64,000 nucleotides of DNA from Paenibacillus camerounensis (GCF_000723885.1 NZ_CCDG010000055.1:58409-122408); one strand, 5' to 3'; counted from the first letter of the stretch, positions 15,737-25,300 are shown. Translations and numbers: made by a program. The notes: generated from the letters alone by a model not told the origin.

Positions 15737-17422
15737 ATGAACAGAGCCTTTTGGAAAGAAGCCGTAGTCTATCAGATTTATCCCCGAAGCTATCAGGACA
15801 GTAACGGAGACGGCATCGGCGATCTGCGCGGGATCATATCAAGACTGGATTATCTGAAGAAGCTCGGCGTGGATGTAGTCTGGATGTCGCCGGTCTATAA
15901 GTCGCCTAATGACGACAACGGGTATGACATTAGCGATTACGAGGACATTATGGATGAATTCGGCACACTGCAGGACTGGGAAGAACTGCTGGCCGGGCTG
16001 CATGAACGCGGCATCAAGCTGATGATGGACCTTGTCATCAATCACTCCTCCGATGAGCATGCCTGGTTCGCCGAATCACGCTCCTCCAAGGATAATCCTT
16101 ACCGGGATTATTATATCTGGCGTCCGGGCGGCCCGGATGGTGAGCTGCCGAACAACTGGAGCTCCATCTTCAGCGGCCCGGCATGGGAGCTGGATGAACA
16201 GACCGGCGAATACTACCTGCATCTGTTCTCGCGTAAGCAGCCGGATCTCAACTGGGAGAACCCTAAGCTGCGGGAGGCATTATACAAGATGATGACCTTC
16301 TGGCTGGACAAGGGTGTGGACGGCCTGCGGATGGATGTCATCAATATGATCTCCAAGGTGGACGGTCTGCCATCAGTCAAGGGCGACGGTGTGGAGCCAG
16401 GCAGGCTTGCCGGCGGCGGCGAATATTATATGAACGGTCCCCGGGTCCATGAATATCTGCAGGAGATGAACCGTGAGGTCCTCTCCCAATATGATGTGAT
16501 GACGGTCGGGGAAACACCGGGCGCCAGTGTTGAGGATGCGATTCTATATACGGCAGAGGACCGCAAGGAGCTGCAGATGGTGTTCCAGTTCGAGCATATG
16601 GACATCGATTCCGGTCCCGGCGGTAAATGGGAGGTTACACCGTGGAGCCTGAAGGGGCTACGCGATATTTTGCATAAATGGCAGGTTGGTCTTGCTGAAC
16701 AGGGCTGGAACAGCCTGTACCTGAACAATCATGATCAGCCGCGGATGGTGTCGCGCTTTGGTCATGACGGTGAATACCGTGTGCAGTCGGCCAAAATGCT
16801 CGCTACCCTGCTGCATACGCTGAAGGGCACTCCTTATATCTATCAGGGTGAAGAAATCGGCATGACCAATGTGAAGTTCCCTGTGCTGGAAGACTATAAG
16901 GATATCGAGATTCTGAATATGTACCGGGAAAAGGTTACGGAGGGCGGAGGGGATCATGACACCATATTGAAGGCGATCCATGCCAAAGGCCGTGACAATG
17001 CCCGTACTCCAATGCAGTGGGATGCTTCACCAAACGCCGGCTTTACGGAAGGCACACCCTGGCTGAAGGTGAATCCGAATTACAAGGATATCAATGCGGA
17101 GCAGGCTTTGGCGGATTCCGATTCCATCTTTTATTACTATCAGAGGCTGATTGCCCTGCGCAAAGAGAATCTCATTATGTCTTATGGCGAATATGAGCTG
17201 CTGCCGGAGCATGAATATATTTATGCCTACACCCGGACGCTGGATGCCGAAAAATGGCTGGTGCTGCTCAATTTCAGTGATGTGCCGCAGAACGTTCAGC
17301 TTACGGATGAGCTTGCTAAGGTGCGTGAAACAGTTATCAGCAATTACCCGGACGAGCCGGCTGCCGCTGAGCGGGAAACGCTGCGTCCTTATGAAGCCAG
17401 AGTGTACCGTCTCGGGAACTGA
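15737..17422 (+). CDS. GH13 oligo-1,6-glucosidase / alpha-glucosidase
   Basis: This 561-residue cytosolic GH13 subfamily 31 enzyme has the normal family length. It has YQIYPRSYQDSNGDGIGDL at 14-32 and DLVINHSSDEH near 98. DGLRMDVINM carries the nucleophile Asp200, VGETPG carries the acid/base Glu near 258, and NNHDQPR lies near 329. Val201 after the nucleophile is the residue known to favour alpha-1,6 substrates (isomaltose, panose) over maltose in this subfamily. AGAAGGAG lies before the ATG. It would remove branch-derived alpha-1,6 oligosaccharides left by the other enzymes. Confidence 0.9.
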   Translation: MNRAFWKEAVVYQIYPRSYQDSNGDGIGDLRGIISRLDYLKKLGVDVVWMSPVYKSPNDDNGYDISDYEDIMDEFGTLQDWEELLAGLHERGIKLMMDLVINHSSDEHAWFAESRSSKDNPYRDYYIWRPGGPDGELPNNWSSIFSGPAWELDEQTGEYYLHLFSRKQPDLNWENPKLREALYKMMTFWLDKGVDGLRMDVINMISKVDGLPSVKGDGVEPGRLAGGGEYYMNGPRVHEYLQEMNREVLSQYDVMTVGETPGASVEDAILYTAEDRKELQMVFQFEHMDIDSGPGGKWEVTPWSLKGLRDILHKWQVGLAEQGWNSLYLNNHDQPRMVSRFGHDGEYRVQSAKMLATLLHTLKGTPYIYQGEEIGMTNVKFPVLEDYKDIEILNMYREKVTEGGGDHDTILKAIHAKGRDNARTPMQWDASPNAGFTEGTPWLKVNPNYKDINAEQALADSDSIFYYYQRLIALRKENLIMSYGEYELLPEHEYIYAYTRTLDAEKWLVLLNFSDVPQNVQLTDELAKVRETVISNYPDEPAAAERETLRPYEARVYRLGN

Positions 17423-17538
17423 CAGCTGTGCCTGTAATCGGGTATACTTTGAAGAAAACCTGTCATTAATGAGCAGAGAATAACAGGACTGGTTCCTTAA
17501 GAAATGATAGGATGAACTCAAAGGGAGATGAAAGAGTC

Positions 17539-18399
17539 TTGGAATGGCTGATCCGGATGAAGGAAGCTATGGATTATATGGAGAGCAAGATGACAGAACC
17601 GCTGCGGATCGAGGATGTGGCGGGAATCGCGCACGTATCTCCGTTTCATTTTCAGCGGATGTTCAGTATGCTGACCGGCTTTACGGTGGCAGACTATATC
17701 CGCAAGCGCAGGCTCACACTGGCTGCCCAGGAGCTTGCCAGCTCCAAAGTCAGGGTGCTGGATGTTGCACTGAAATACGGCTATGACTCACCGGAAGCCT
17801 TCGCCAAGGCGTTCCGCAAGGCCCACGGTCTCACACCTTCGGCTGCGCGTGAACCAGGGGTACAGCTCAAAGCGTTCCCCCGCCTCTCTTTCCACCTATC
17901 ATTGAAGGGAGATCAGGAAATGGAATACAAAATCGTAGATAAGCCTGCTTTTAACGTAATCGGCAAATCCATTCAGGTTACCTGCAAGGACGGAGAGAAC
18001 TTTCGCAGAATTCCTAAGTTCTGGGACGAATGCAACGAGGACGGGACCTCGGATGAGCTGATCGGGCTTGCTTCAGAGGAAGCGTGGCTTGGAATCTGTA
18101 TGAGCATGGACATGGAAAAGGATCTGCTGTCCTACTGGGTCGGAGTTAAGGCGGATGAAGCTGCGGATTCGCATGGTTATGAGAAAGGTATCGTTCCGGC
18201 TGCCAGCTGGGCGGTCTTTACCTCCAAAGGGCCATTGCCTGATACGCTGCAGGCGGTCTGGCAGCGGATTTATCAGGAATGGTTCCCGGGAACAGGCTAC
18301 CAGCATGCCGGAGGGCCGGAGATTGAGCTGTACCCTCCCGGTGATACATCAGCAGAAGATTATGTGTGTGAGGTTTGGATTCCGGTTGTCAAAAAATAA
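17539..18399 (+). CDS. AraC-family regulator with GyrI-like effector domain
   Basis: Two AraC helix-turn-helix motifs fill the first 110 residues (IEDVAGIAHVSPFHFQRMF and VLDVALKYGYDSPEAFAKAF). A GyrI-like small-molecule-binding domain follows to residue 286. The architecture is that of Rob/SoxS-like drug- or effector-sensing regulators. The frame is open from an ATG at 17512, but AGGGAG at 17522-17527 lies inside that extension, so the TTG at 17539 is more likely. The target is unknown, and no adjacent efflux gene is seen. The protein at 45773-46660 is a paralogue with the same layout. Confidence 0.82.
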   Translation: MEWLIRMKEAMDYMESKMTEPLRIEDVAGIAHVSPFHFQRMFSMLTGFTVADYIRKRRLTLAAQELASSKVRVLDVALKYGYDSPEAFAKAFRKAHGLTPSAAREPGVQLKAFPRLSFHLSLKGDQEMEYKIVDKPAFNVIGKSIQVTCKDGENFRRIPKFWDECNEDGTSDELIGLASEEAWLGICMSMDMEKDLLSYWVGVKADEAADSHGYEKGIVPAASWAVFTSKGPLPDTLQAVWQRIYQEWFPGTGYQHAGGPEIELYPPGDTSAEDYVCEVWIPVVKK

Positions 18400-18436
18400 G
18401 CAGTACTCTTCCATACTGCGTGAAGTATACAACAGT

Positions 18437-18466
18437 TAAGACTGTCTCTTGCGGACGGTCTTTTTT
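18437..18466 (+). terminator. Rho-independent terminator
   Basis: AAGACTGTC pairs with GACGGTCTT (one G-T pair) around a short loop, followed by six T. It ends the AraC-GyrI transcript. Confidence 0.85.
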
Positions 18467-18488
18467 CTATTAAATTGTGATTTTTATT

Positions 18489-18516
18489 TTGAGATTCGGC
18501 ATGGGCTTGGTATAAT
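18489..18516 (+). promoter_or_regulatory. SigA-type promoter of the degV-family gene
   Basis: TTGAGA (18489-18494), a 16-bp spacer and TATAAT (18511-18516) lie 72 bp before the DegV start and just after the previous terminator. Confidence 0.65.
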
Positions 18517-18587
18517 AAACAGATTATATGGTATTTCTGCAACTTATAACTGTGATCCGAGATTCAGATTCGGTGAAGGAGAATTTC

Positions 18588-19433
18588 ATGTCTATTGTAA
18601 AGATTTTTTCAGACAGCACTTCCGATTTGCCGCAAGGCTGGAAGAACACGTATGATATCGGCATCGTTCCGCTGTACGTAGTATTTCAAGACGGTACATA
18701 CAAAGACGGCGTAGACATTACACCGGAGGAAGTCTACCGCCGGGTAGCGGCTAACGGAGCTTTACCGAAGACGGCTGCCCCGTCCCCTGCTGACTTTATT
18801 GCTGCCTTCGAGCCTGTTGTTTCCGGCGGCGGAGATGTAGTCTACATCAGCCTGTCGTCTGCCCTATCCTCTACATACCAGAATGCCCTGCTTGCTGCAG
18901 GCGAATTTCCGGAAGGACGAGTCCGGGTCGTTGACTCCGAGACCTTGTGCGGCGGGATTGCGCTGCTGGTCATGAAGGCTGCCCGTGCTGCCGCACAAGG
19001 CCACAGCAGTGCTGAAATCGCCTCCATGCTGGAGCAGTGCCGCAGCCGGGTGGAAACCGAATTTGTCGTTGATACGCTTGACTACTTATATATGGGCGGC
19101 CGCTGCTCTGGGATGCAGAATTTTATCGGCAGCCTGCTGAAGATCCGGCCGGTCCTCCGTTTGATCGACGGCGCGATCGTGCCCGTCAGCAAAGTCCGCG
19201 GCAAGAAGGAAAAGGCTGTTGAGCAAATGCTGCAGAATGCGCTAGATAACGTGGACGAGATCGACCAGGAGCTGCTGATTATTGCACATACCCTGGCTGA
19301 AGAAGATGCAGCGTTCCTGGAACAGGCACTGCGTAAGCAGACTAAGGTTCAGGAAATCGCAGTAATTAACGCCGGCTGTGTTATCGGCAGCCACTGCGGA
19401 CCGGCAACTGTCGGACTGATGTATATGCGTTAA
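18588..19433 (+). CDS. DegV-family fatty-acid-binding protein
   Basis: The 281-residue product has the DegV pattern. FSDSTSDLP near residue 7 and the PSPADF and ISLSSALSSTYQ segments line the fatty-acid site, and ETLCGGIALLV and GGRCSGMQNFIGSLLKIRP complete the fold. Family members bind a fatty acid, and some act as FakB subunits that present it to the kinase FakA for phospholipid synthesis. No FakA gene is nearby. GAAGGAG before the ATG at 18588 decides the start; the longer frame from 18528 overlaps the promoter region. It is transcribed alone. Confidence 0.9.
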   Translation: MSIVKIFSDSTSDLPQGWKNTYDIGIVPLYVVFQDGTYKDGVDITPEEVYRRVAANGALPKTAAPSPADFIAAFEPVVSGGGDVVYISLSSALSSTYQNALLAAGEFPEGRVRVVDSETLCGGIALLVMKAARAAAQGHSSAEIASMLEQCRSRVETEFVVDTLDYLYMGGRCSGMQNFIGSLLKIRPVLRLIDGAIVPVSKVRGKKEKAVEQMLQNALDNVDEIDQELLIIAHTLAEEDAAFLEQALRKQTKVQEIAVINAGCVIGSHCGPATVGLMYMR

Positions 19434-19555
19434 GACTGGCGATGCCGCCTGTCTTGTGTATATTCGTTATGGCTGGCTGATATTTGCCGGTTCAGGCTAA
19501 CCAGGAAGCGGGGCGGCTAAGCCTACGCGAAACCGGAGTGTCACGGCAATTTATG

Positions 19556-19740
19556 TAGTTGGATTTTCACCACCTAATTCTGTCTTATTTCAACTTTTAA
19601 GATGATTAGTGGGAAAAACGCCATCTAATATATGCTTACAAGCCTTCCATGGACGAAATCTGGAAGATTAAGTGGCGTTTTTCCAACTAAAGTTCTGAAG
19701 CCGGTGTTCTGGTAAGAAATAGGTGGCAAAAATCCACTTA
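19556..19740. repeat. dispersed repeat family B, copy 2 (array of four palindromes)
   Basis: Units start at 19556, 19605, 19668 and 19719. Examples are TTAGTGGGAAAAACGCCA and AAGTGGCGTTTTTCCAAC. The spacing of 49, 63 and 51 bp repeats that of copy 1 within 1-2 bp, while spacer sequences differ. The array lies between the convergent degV-family and histidine kinase genes. No coding potential is seen. Confidence 0.7.
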
Positions 19741-19783
19741 GTCTGACGAGCGCACAACTGTACGGTAACCAGCCAGAACAAAT

Positions 19784-19826
19784 AAGCCAGCCTGCCCCCG
19801 GATCAACGGGGCTGGCTGGCTTTTGT
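19784..19826. terminator. bidirectional terminator between degV-family and kinase genes
   Basis: AAGCCAGCC pairs with GGCTGGCTT with an inner GCCCC/GGGGC stem, followed by TTTTGTATT on the plus strand and TTATTTGTT on the minus strand. It serves convergent genes. Confidence 0.75.
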
Positions 19827-19890
19827 ATTGATAATAGCAGCAACATCGGAAAGGCAGCTTCCTGGTACTCCCATGCAGCTCCGCCGCTTA

Positions 19891-21489
19891 TTAAGCCTCC
19901 GCTGCTTGTTTCACGAACGGAAGCATGAAGCGGAAGATCGACCCGCGGCCTTCCTCGCTCTCCACAAAAATGGTGCCGCCCATCAGCTCGACCAGCTGCT
20001 TGCATATGGCAAGCCCCAGGCCGGTGCCGCCGTATTTGCGGTTAATGAACGGATGCAGCTGTGAGAAGGACTGGAACAGCAGATTCAGCTTGCTGTCGGC
20101 AATACCGACACCTGTATCCCTTACAGAGAATTCAAGCAGATACTCCTGGGAGCCCGGCAGCGGGATATTCTTCACTGACAAGGTTACACTTCCTTGTTCA
20201 GTGAACTTGAGCGCATTGCCGACCAGGTTGACAATAATCTGCCGCAGCCGGCTGGGATCGGTGGTTACTGCCTCCGGTACGCTGGTATCTGCCCACCAGC
20301 GCAGGGCAAGCTGCCGCTCCTCCGCCTTCGGAGTAAACAGATCAATTACACTCTCAATCATCTCTCGCAGGTCAACGGTCTCGGACTGCAGCTGCATCTT
20401 CCCTGCTTCCATTTTGCTGAAATCAAGGATATCATTCAGAATCCGCAGCAGGCTGTAGCTGCTGCTGCGCAGAATCTCCGCATAGCTGCGCTGCTCCTCC
20501 TCAAGCTCCGTATCGAGCAGCAGGTCTGCCATCCCGATCATTCCGTTCATCGGTGTACGGATTTCGTGGCTCATCATCGCCAGAAAATCCGACTTGGCCT
20601 GGGCTGCCTGCTCAGCTGACTCCTTAGCCCGCAGAATCTCCCGTTCATTCGTGATATCCGTAAATGATACGACTACCCCGCAGATCACCCCTTTGTCGAG
20701 CAGCGGGGCAATCCGGTAGCTTACGAAGAAGCTCGTGCCGTCCTTGCGCCAGAATATCTCGTCCGATTTGCTGCGGGTAATCCTGTCCTCCAGCGTATGC
20801 CGGATCGGGCATTCCAGCGGAGAATGGGAAGTGCCGCTGTTGTGGGCATGATGAATCGTGTCCATCAGAGGCACTCCGGCCAGCTCAGACGGATGATAAC
20901 CCAGCATATCCGCACCTTCACGGTTGATAAAGATCGTTCTGCCTTCTGTATCCAGCCCGAAGATGCCGGCGGATACAGAATTGAGTATCAGGCTGAGCCG
21001 CTTATCCTCAGCCATCTCACGTATCAGAGCAGGAAGCTCCTGATCCTGCTCTGCCGGTTCCCCCGGCGTTCCGGCTGCCGCGAGCCGGCTGAGCCATTCC
21101 TTCAGTGCGGCAGGGAGCAGCGTGTTCACATCCTGATGAATAATCGCAAATACGCCGGCCACCCCTTCCGCAGCCTTAACAGGGGCATAGGTAACGGTAG
21201 CGCGGGAGAAGGTATTGCCGTTCTCCTCCTCTGTCAGCTCGAAGCTTGCAGTCAACCCTTCCAGAGCTGCGGCAAAGTGTACTTCACCAGGGGTCTGCTG
21301 CGGCTCTCCGCCTGTCTGAATTTGCACTGGATCACATAATGCACCAGGGCCGAGAGCACGGTTGCTGTCCACGTAATTACCCAGCCTGTCGAGCACAATG
21401 ATCAAGTCCGGATGATAATCATATAACGATTTAAAAGCACTTTCCCCGGAAAGCACCCTGCCCAGTATGGCAGCCCAGTCTTTATGCAT
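19891..21489 (-). CDS. cytosolic PAS-domain sensor histidine kinase
   Basis: This 532-residue protein has no membrane segment. A divergent PAS-like region covers about 15-130, and a clear PAS domain with ENTFSRAT-type and FWRKDGTSFFVSYR segments ends near 285. A HisKA domain with SHEIRTPMNGMIGMADLL (His near 320) and a HATPase domain with NLVGNALKFTE, DTGVGI and GGTGLGLAICKQL follow. It resembles the core of hybrid kinases, but no receiver domain is present and no response regulator is adjacent, so its partner is elsewhere. The signal is unknown, probably intracellular. Confidence 0.88.
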   Translation of the reverse strand: MHKDWAAILGRVLSGESAFKSLYDYHPDLIIVLDRLGNYVDSNRALGPGALCDPVQIQTGGEPQQTPGEVHFAAALEGLTASFELTEEENGNTFSRATVTYAPVKAAEGVAGVFAIIHQDVNTLLPAALKEWLSRLAAAGTPGEPAEQDQELPALIREMAEDKRLSLILNSVSAGIFGLDTEGRTIFINREGADMLGYHPSELAGVPLMDTIHHAHNSGTSHSPLECPIRHTLEDRITRSKSDEIFWRKDGTSFFVSYRIAPLLDKGVICGVVVSFTDITNEREILRAKESAEQAAQAKSDFLAMMSHEIRTPMNGMIGMADLLLDTELEEEQRSYAEILRSSSYSLLRILNDILDFSKMEAGKMQLQSETVDLREMIESVIDLFTPKAEERQLALRWWADTSVPEAVTTDPSRLRQIIVNLVGNALKFTEQGSVTLSVKNIPLPGSQEYLLEFSVRDTGVGIADSKLNLLFQSFSQLHPFINRKYGGTGLGLAICKQLVELMGGTIFVESEEGRGSIFRFMLPFVKQAAEA

Positions 21490-21592
21490 AGCCCACCTCC
21501 GCAGCTGCTCTTAGCCCCGCTATTGTTGTTAATCCGCAAATGCGGAATATATCTTTTTATGTAGAAATTCCTGAATTAACCTCTATTATAAC

Positions 21593-21638
21593 AAAAAAAC
21601 CGCTTGCAGTCGCCAGAAAAACTAGCGGCGTCAAGCGG
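21593..21638 (-). terminator. terminator after the ABC exporter operon
   Basis: CCGCTTG (21600-21606) pairs with CAAGCGG (21632-21638). The minus-strand tail is a run of T (21593-21599). It ends the operon that begins at 25081 and could also act on the other strand. Confidence 0.75.
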
Positions 21639-21672
21639 TTTTGTCACTTTTTTATGCAGCCGGGATACGTAA

Positions 21673-22371
21673 TCAGGCTACGTCCTGAGTCTCTATCTTA
21701 CGGATCGAGAGATAAGCAATGGTAACACCCACAATTCCAAGAACCAGGGATACGCCAACCTGATTGCCAAGCTGGAAGCTGCCGAAATCAGAGGACAGGA
21801 GACCCGCAATCAGCACACCCGTTACAATAGTTGTAGGAACGGATTTCTTACGCATCCCAAAATACAGCGGAATTAGCCCGATGCCTGCCGAGTATACCGC
21901 ATCTGAAGCAGCCCTTATAAGATGCTCACTGATTAGCTCCGCCGTCAGCTCGCCCGAAATCGCTTCTACGAAATAATGATTAAAGCCGACAATTGCAGCA
22001 CCCACCAACACGTTAGCTATAAAGATTGTAACCAGCATGAATAACGAGACAATCATCAGCTTGGCTGCCATCAGCTTTTTGCGGGGAATCGGATACATGA
22101 AGAGCAGATCTATCGTGTTGTTTTTGTATTCATCAATAACCAGCTTGCTGATCAGGACGGCGCCAAACACCATAAAGACGGCTTTTACGAAAATATGCAC
22201 CCCGTCAAAAACATCGGCATAGGTAGCGAAGTCACCCGGATCATCTATTTCTGTGAATACGACCAGCAGCATAAACAACATAATAGCCAAGGCTGCTATC
22301 AGAGACCCTTTAAACAAACTGATTCTGTTCTTTCGCAATTCCAGTCTGATCAGCTTAAGCAATGACTTCAC
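21673..22371 (-). CDS. ABC-2 type permease (bacitracin/lantibiotic-type exporter)
   Basis: This 232-residue integral membrane protein has about six hydrophobic segments. The first is near residue 22-40, and a VIDEYKNNTIDLLFMYPIPRK-like cytoplasmic coupling region follows the second. Length and layout fit BcrB/NisE-like ABC-2 permeases rather than the large BceB type. Its start overlaps the end of the ATPase gene by 17 bp, so both are translated together. The substrate is unknown; export or shielding against a cell-envelope antibiotic is the usual role. Confidence 0.82.
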   Translation of the reverse strand: MKSLLKLIRLELRKNRISLFKGSLIAALAIMLFMLLVVFTEIDDPGDFATYADVFDGVHIFVKAVFMVFGAVLISKLVIDEYKNNTIDLLFMYPIPRKKLMAAKLMIVSLFMLVTIFIANVLVGAAIVGFNHYFVEAISGELTAELISEHLIRAASDAVYSAGIGLIPLYFGMRKKSVPTTIVTGVLIAGLLSSDFGSFQLGNQVGVSLVLGIVGVTIAYLSIRKIETQDVA

Positions 22372-23272
22372 CCCCCATTAGTTCGATAAAATAATCTTCC
22401 AGCGAGTGCTGCTTCCGGTTCAGGCTCTCCAGCTCCACATCTGCCGCTGCCAGCGCCTTGCTCAGCTCCAGCTGTGAGGTTTGCTCATAGATGCGGATTG
22501 TCCGCGGCCCGATTACCTTGAAATTGCTTAGGCCCAGCGAATGAGTCAGTGTATATACCGCCTTGCTGCTCTCACTGGTAACCAGCTCAATGTAGTCGGT
22601 ATCACGTCTGCGGATCTCATCCATGGAAACCTCCTCCAGCAGCACACCGTCCCGGATTACGCCGATGGTATCGGCAATCTGCTCCACCTCACCAAGGATA
22701 TGGCTGGAGATCAGCAGCGTCATCCCGTATTCACGGCTCAGCATGCGGAACACCTCGCGCAGCTCCATGATGCCCAGCGGGTCCAGCCCGTTAATCGGCT
22801 CATCCAGGATCAGCAGCTCCGGTTTGGTCATTACCGCTCTGGCTATGCCCAGCCGCTGCTTCATCCCCATCGAGAACTGCTTGACCGGCTTCTTGTCTGT
22901 TCCGGTAAGCTTTACAAGCTCCAGCGCCTCCTTCAGCGCCTTCGGATCATAATAGCCCATATACTCCCCGTGCAGCTCCAGATTCTCCCGGGCGGTCAGC
23001 TTGTCGTAGAATACCGGGTGCTCAATAATACAGCCCATGCGCTTAAGCATTTCGTAGGAGCGCGATGTCATCTTTTCGCCAAAAAACTCGATCTCGCCGG
23101 CAGTGGGCTTCACCAGGTTGGTGATCATTTTCATTACTGTACTCTTACCGGCTCCGTTCGGTCCCAGAAAACCGTAAATCTCACCCTGCTTAATATTCAT
23201 GTTCACGCTGTTCACAGCTTCTTTGCCCTGATAGACCTTGGTTAAATTCCACGTCCGCAGTATGGTTGTCAT
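22355..23272 (-). CDS. ABC transporter ATPase (BcrA-like)
   Basis: The 305-residue subunit has a Walker A motif GPNGAGKST at 37-45, signature FSMGMKQRLGIARA and Walker B LLILDEPINGLDP, followed by an H-loop in LLISSHIL. The long C-terminal extension after residue 220 is typical of BcrA/CcmA-like drug exporters. It energises the permease encoded by the overlapping next gene. It lies 142 bp downstream of the kinase gene in the same direction, the usual arrangement of a self-regulated resistance module. Confidence 0.88.
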   Translation of the reverse strand: MTTILRTWNLTKVYQGKEAVNSVNMNIKQGEIYGFLGPNGAGKSTVMKMITNLVKPTAGEIEFFGEKMTSRSYEMLKRMGCIIEHPVFYDKLTARENLELHGEYMGYYDPKALKEALELVKLTGTDKKPVKQFSMGMKQRLGIARAVMTKPELLILDEPINGLDPLGIMELREVFRMLSREYGMTLLISSHILGEVEQIADTIGVIRDGVLLEEVSMDEIRRRDTDYIELVTSESSKAVYTLTHSLGLSNFKVIGPRTIRIYEQTSQLELSKALAAADVELESLNRKQHSLEDYFIELMGGEVIA

Positions 23273-23414
23273 TTCCGTTATCCCCTTTGGCTTCGTTGTC
23301 TTCCTTGATTTATATAATACAGGGCGGAATTTTCTTTTTTATTACCTGTTTCTTACGAAAATCTTAAGCTTCGGCAGAGGGATTTCTTATCGGGGCTTCG
23401 CCGTGAATTATTCC

Positions 23415-24350
23415 CTAAAAATCCAACCTTCGAAACGACAGCGTGAATGCGGTTCTGACATAAGGCTTACTGGTCAAAGTAATGCTGCCGTTCATCTGCT
23501 CGGTCAGTCTTTTGGTAATGGTCAGGCCCAGGCCGCTGCCCTGGTATTCACGGTTGCGCGAATCCTCCATTGTATACAGACGCTCAAATATTTTATCCTG
23601 ATGCATCTCGGCAATGCCCTTGCCCTTGTCCCATACCTCAATGCATACCTGCTCTTCCTTCAAAAAAAGTCTGAGCCCCAGCACACCCCCGTCTGCTCCG
23701 TAGGTGATGGCATTAGACAAAAGATTGCCTAGCACCCGGTCCAGCGCCTCCTCATTCCCCATAATATACAGCGGCTCATCGGGGATCTCGATCTGCACAT
23801 CACTGCCCCCGGTACTGAGAAGCTCATAGAAGGACAGGATATTGCGGCGGCACAGCTCACCCAGCTCTACCCGCCCAAGGGGGATTTCTTTATCCCCTGA
23901 CTCCAGCTTGGCCAGATCAAAGAAGCGGTTCATCAGCGCAATTACCTCCTGCGCCTTGGTATGGATGGTCCGCAGCATAACCTCCCGTTCTCCGGCAGGC
24001 AGATCATCGCTCTGCAGCAAAGTTTCTATATAACCGAGCACAACGGTCAGCGGTGTCTTCAGATCATGGGATATATTCGCCAGCATATGGCGCATGGATG
24101 TCTCCAGTTGAGCCCTCTCCACAGCCCCTTTGTGATTAATGTTAAGCAGCGCATTGAGGGCTGCCAGCAGCTGCTGCAGTGCCGGATCGCTGTTAAACAG
24201 CAGCAGCCGTTCATGCGAGCCGCTTGCCATAATGCCCGTAAGCTTGGTCTGGATGTACCGCAGCTGGCGCCCATGCTCCCTCAGCCGCAAGAATTGCCAG
24301 AGGATGATGAGCAGCAGGGCCACAACAAGGCCGCCAAAAAAAGTAATCAT
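23415..24350 (-). CDS. membrane sensor histidine kinase (exporter-linked)
   Basis: This 311-residue kinase has one clear N-terminal membrane segment (about 3-20) and no large extracellular domain. HisKA has SHDLKTPLTVVLGYIETLL with His95. The HATPase part has NLLSNAITYGADG, DKGKGI and GSGLGLTITKRL. Such intramembrane-sensing kinases work with antibiotic exporters. Its start overlaps the stop of the response regulator by 4 bp (ATGA). Confidence 0.88.
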   Translation of the reverse strand: MITFFGGLVVALLLIILWQFLRLREHGRQLRYIQTKLTGIMASGSHERLLLFNSDPALQQLLAALNALLNINHKGAVERAQLETSMRHMLANISHDLKTPLTVVLGYIETLLQSDDLPAGEREVMLRTIHTKAQEVIALMNRFFDLAKLESGDKEIPLGRVELGELCRRNILSFYELLSTGGSDVQIEIPDEPLYIMGNEEALDRVLGNLLSNAITYGADGGVLGLRLFLKEEQVCIEVWDKGKGIAEMHQDKIFERLYTMEDSRNREYQGSGLGLTITKRLTEQMNGSITLTSKPYVRTAFTLSFRRLDF

Positions 24351-25081
24351 GGCAGCACATCTCCCAGCTTATAGCCTATGCCCCACAGTGTTTTAATGTA
24401 TTCGGGATGGGAGGGATCATCCTCAATCTTCTCGCGCAGCCGGCGCATATGAACATTAATGACATTCTCATCGCCGTAATAATCCTCTGCCCAGACCAGG
24501 CTGTAGATCTGCGCCTTTGTGTACACCCTGCCGGGGTTGGCCGCAAACAGCCGCAGGATCTGGAACTCCTTGGCGGTCAGCTTGATCTCTTCTCCCTGCT
24601 TCTGCGCAGAGAAAGTATCCAGATTCACTGTCAGTCCGCGCAAAGGGATGACCTTGGCTTGCTGCACTTCGGCTGCTTCCGGCCCTCCGCTGCTTGCTGC
24701 ACCGGCAGCGGCATAGCCTGCCCGGCGGATCGCCGCCTTCACTCTGGCCGCGAGCTCGATCATCGAGAACGGCTTGGTAATATAATCATCTGCGCCGAAG
24801 CCGAGTCCGAGCGCTTTATCCACATCACTGTCCTTAGCGGACATAATCAGCACCGGTACCAGACTTACCGACCGGATACTCTGCAGCACATCCATCCCGC
24901 TGCGCTTTGGCAGCATCAGATCCAGCAGCACCAGATCAAAAGGATGACCGGTGCGCACCTTCCGCTCAGCAGCTTCCCCGTCAAACACCTGCTCGACCTG
25001 ATAGCCCTCTTTTGCCAGATAAGAGCTTACCATTCTGCTTATATCTTCATCATCTTCAATCAGCAGTACACGCTGTTGCAT
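24347..25081 (-). CDS. OmpR/PhoB-family response regulator
   Basis: The 244-residue regulator has an N-terminal receiver with acidic pair DD at 10-11, phosphorylated Asp54 in LVLLDLMLP and Lys in TKPFS. After a linker of about 25 Ala/Gly-rich residues comes the winged-helix domain with TAKEFQILRLFAANPGRVYTK-like residues and VINVHMRRLREKIE. It is the first gene of the regulator-kinase-ATPase-permease operon and probably controls the exporter. The linker between domains is longer than usual for the family. Confidence 0.92.
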   Translation of the reverse strand: MQQRVLLIEDDEDISRMVSSYLAKEGYQVEQVFDGEAAERKVRTGHPFDLVLLDLMLPKRSGMDVLQSIRSVSLVPVLIMSAKDSDVDKALGLGFGADDYITKPFSMIELAARVKAAIRRAGYAAAGAASSGGPEAAEVQQAKVIPLRGLTVNLDTFSAQKQGEEIKLTAKEFQILRLFAANPGRVYTKAQIYSLVWAEDYYGDENVINVHMRRLREKIEDDPSHPEYIKTLWGIGYKLGDVLP

Positions 25082-25143
25082 TGCTCTTCCTCCTCGGTAT
25101 TATCCCATAAAAGATTTACTAATTTGGGGTTAGCCGTGACTCC

Positions 25144-25300
25144 AGGGAATGTTTGGACTTCCGGCCGCTGTTGTCTTCAGATTTCCTGATTTGAACCGCT
25201 GTTCGCGGTAGAAATCTGAAGACAAAGGCGGACGCATTCGCTCCTACAGTTCCAAAATTCCCCTCCGCCACTTTCCCCTTAATTTTGGTATAAATTCAAT
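25144..25300 (+). repeat. dispersed repeat family A, copy 2 (hairpin element)
   Basis: It shares GGGAATGTTTG, CTTCCGGC, TGATTNGAACCGC, TACAGTTCCAAAATTC and CCGCCACTT with copy 1. A perfect 15-bp stem joins 25171-25185 and 25211-25225 around a 25-base loop. Compared with copy 1, one G-C pair of the stem is replaced by T-A, keeping pairing. It lies between the response regulator promoter side and the lipoprotein gene. No reading frame is seen. Confidence 0.75.
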
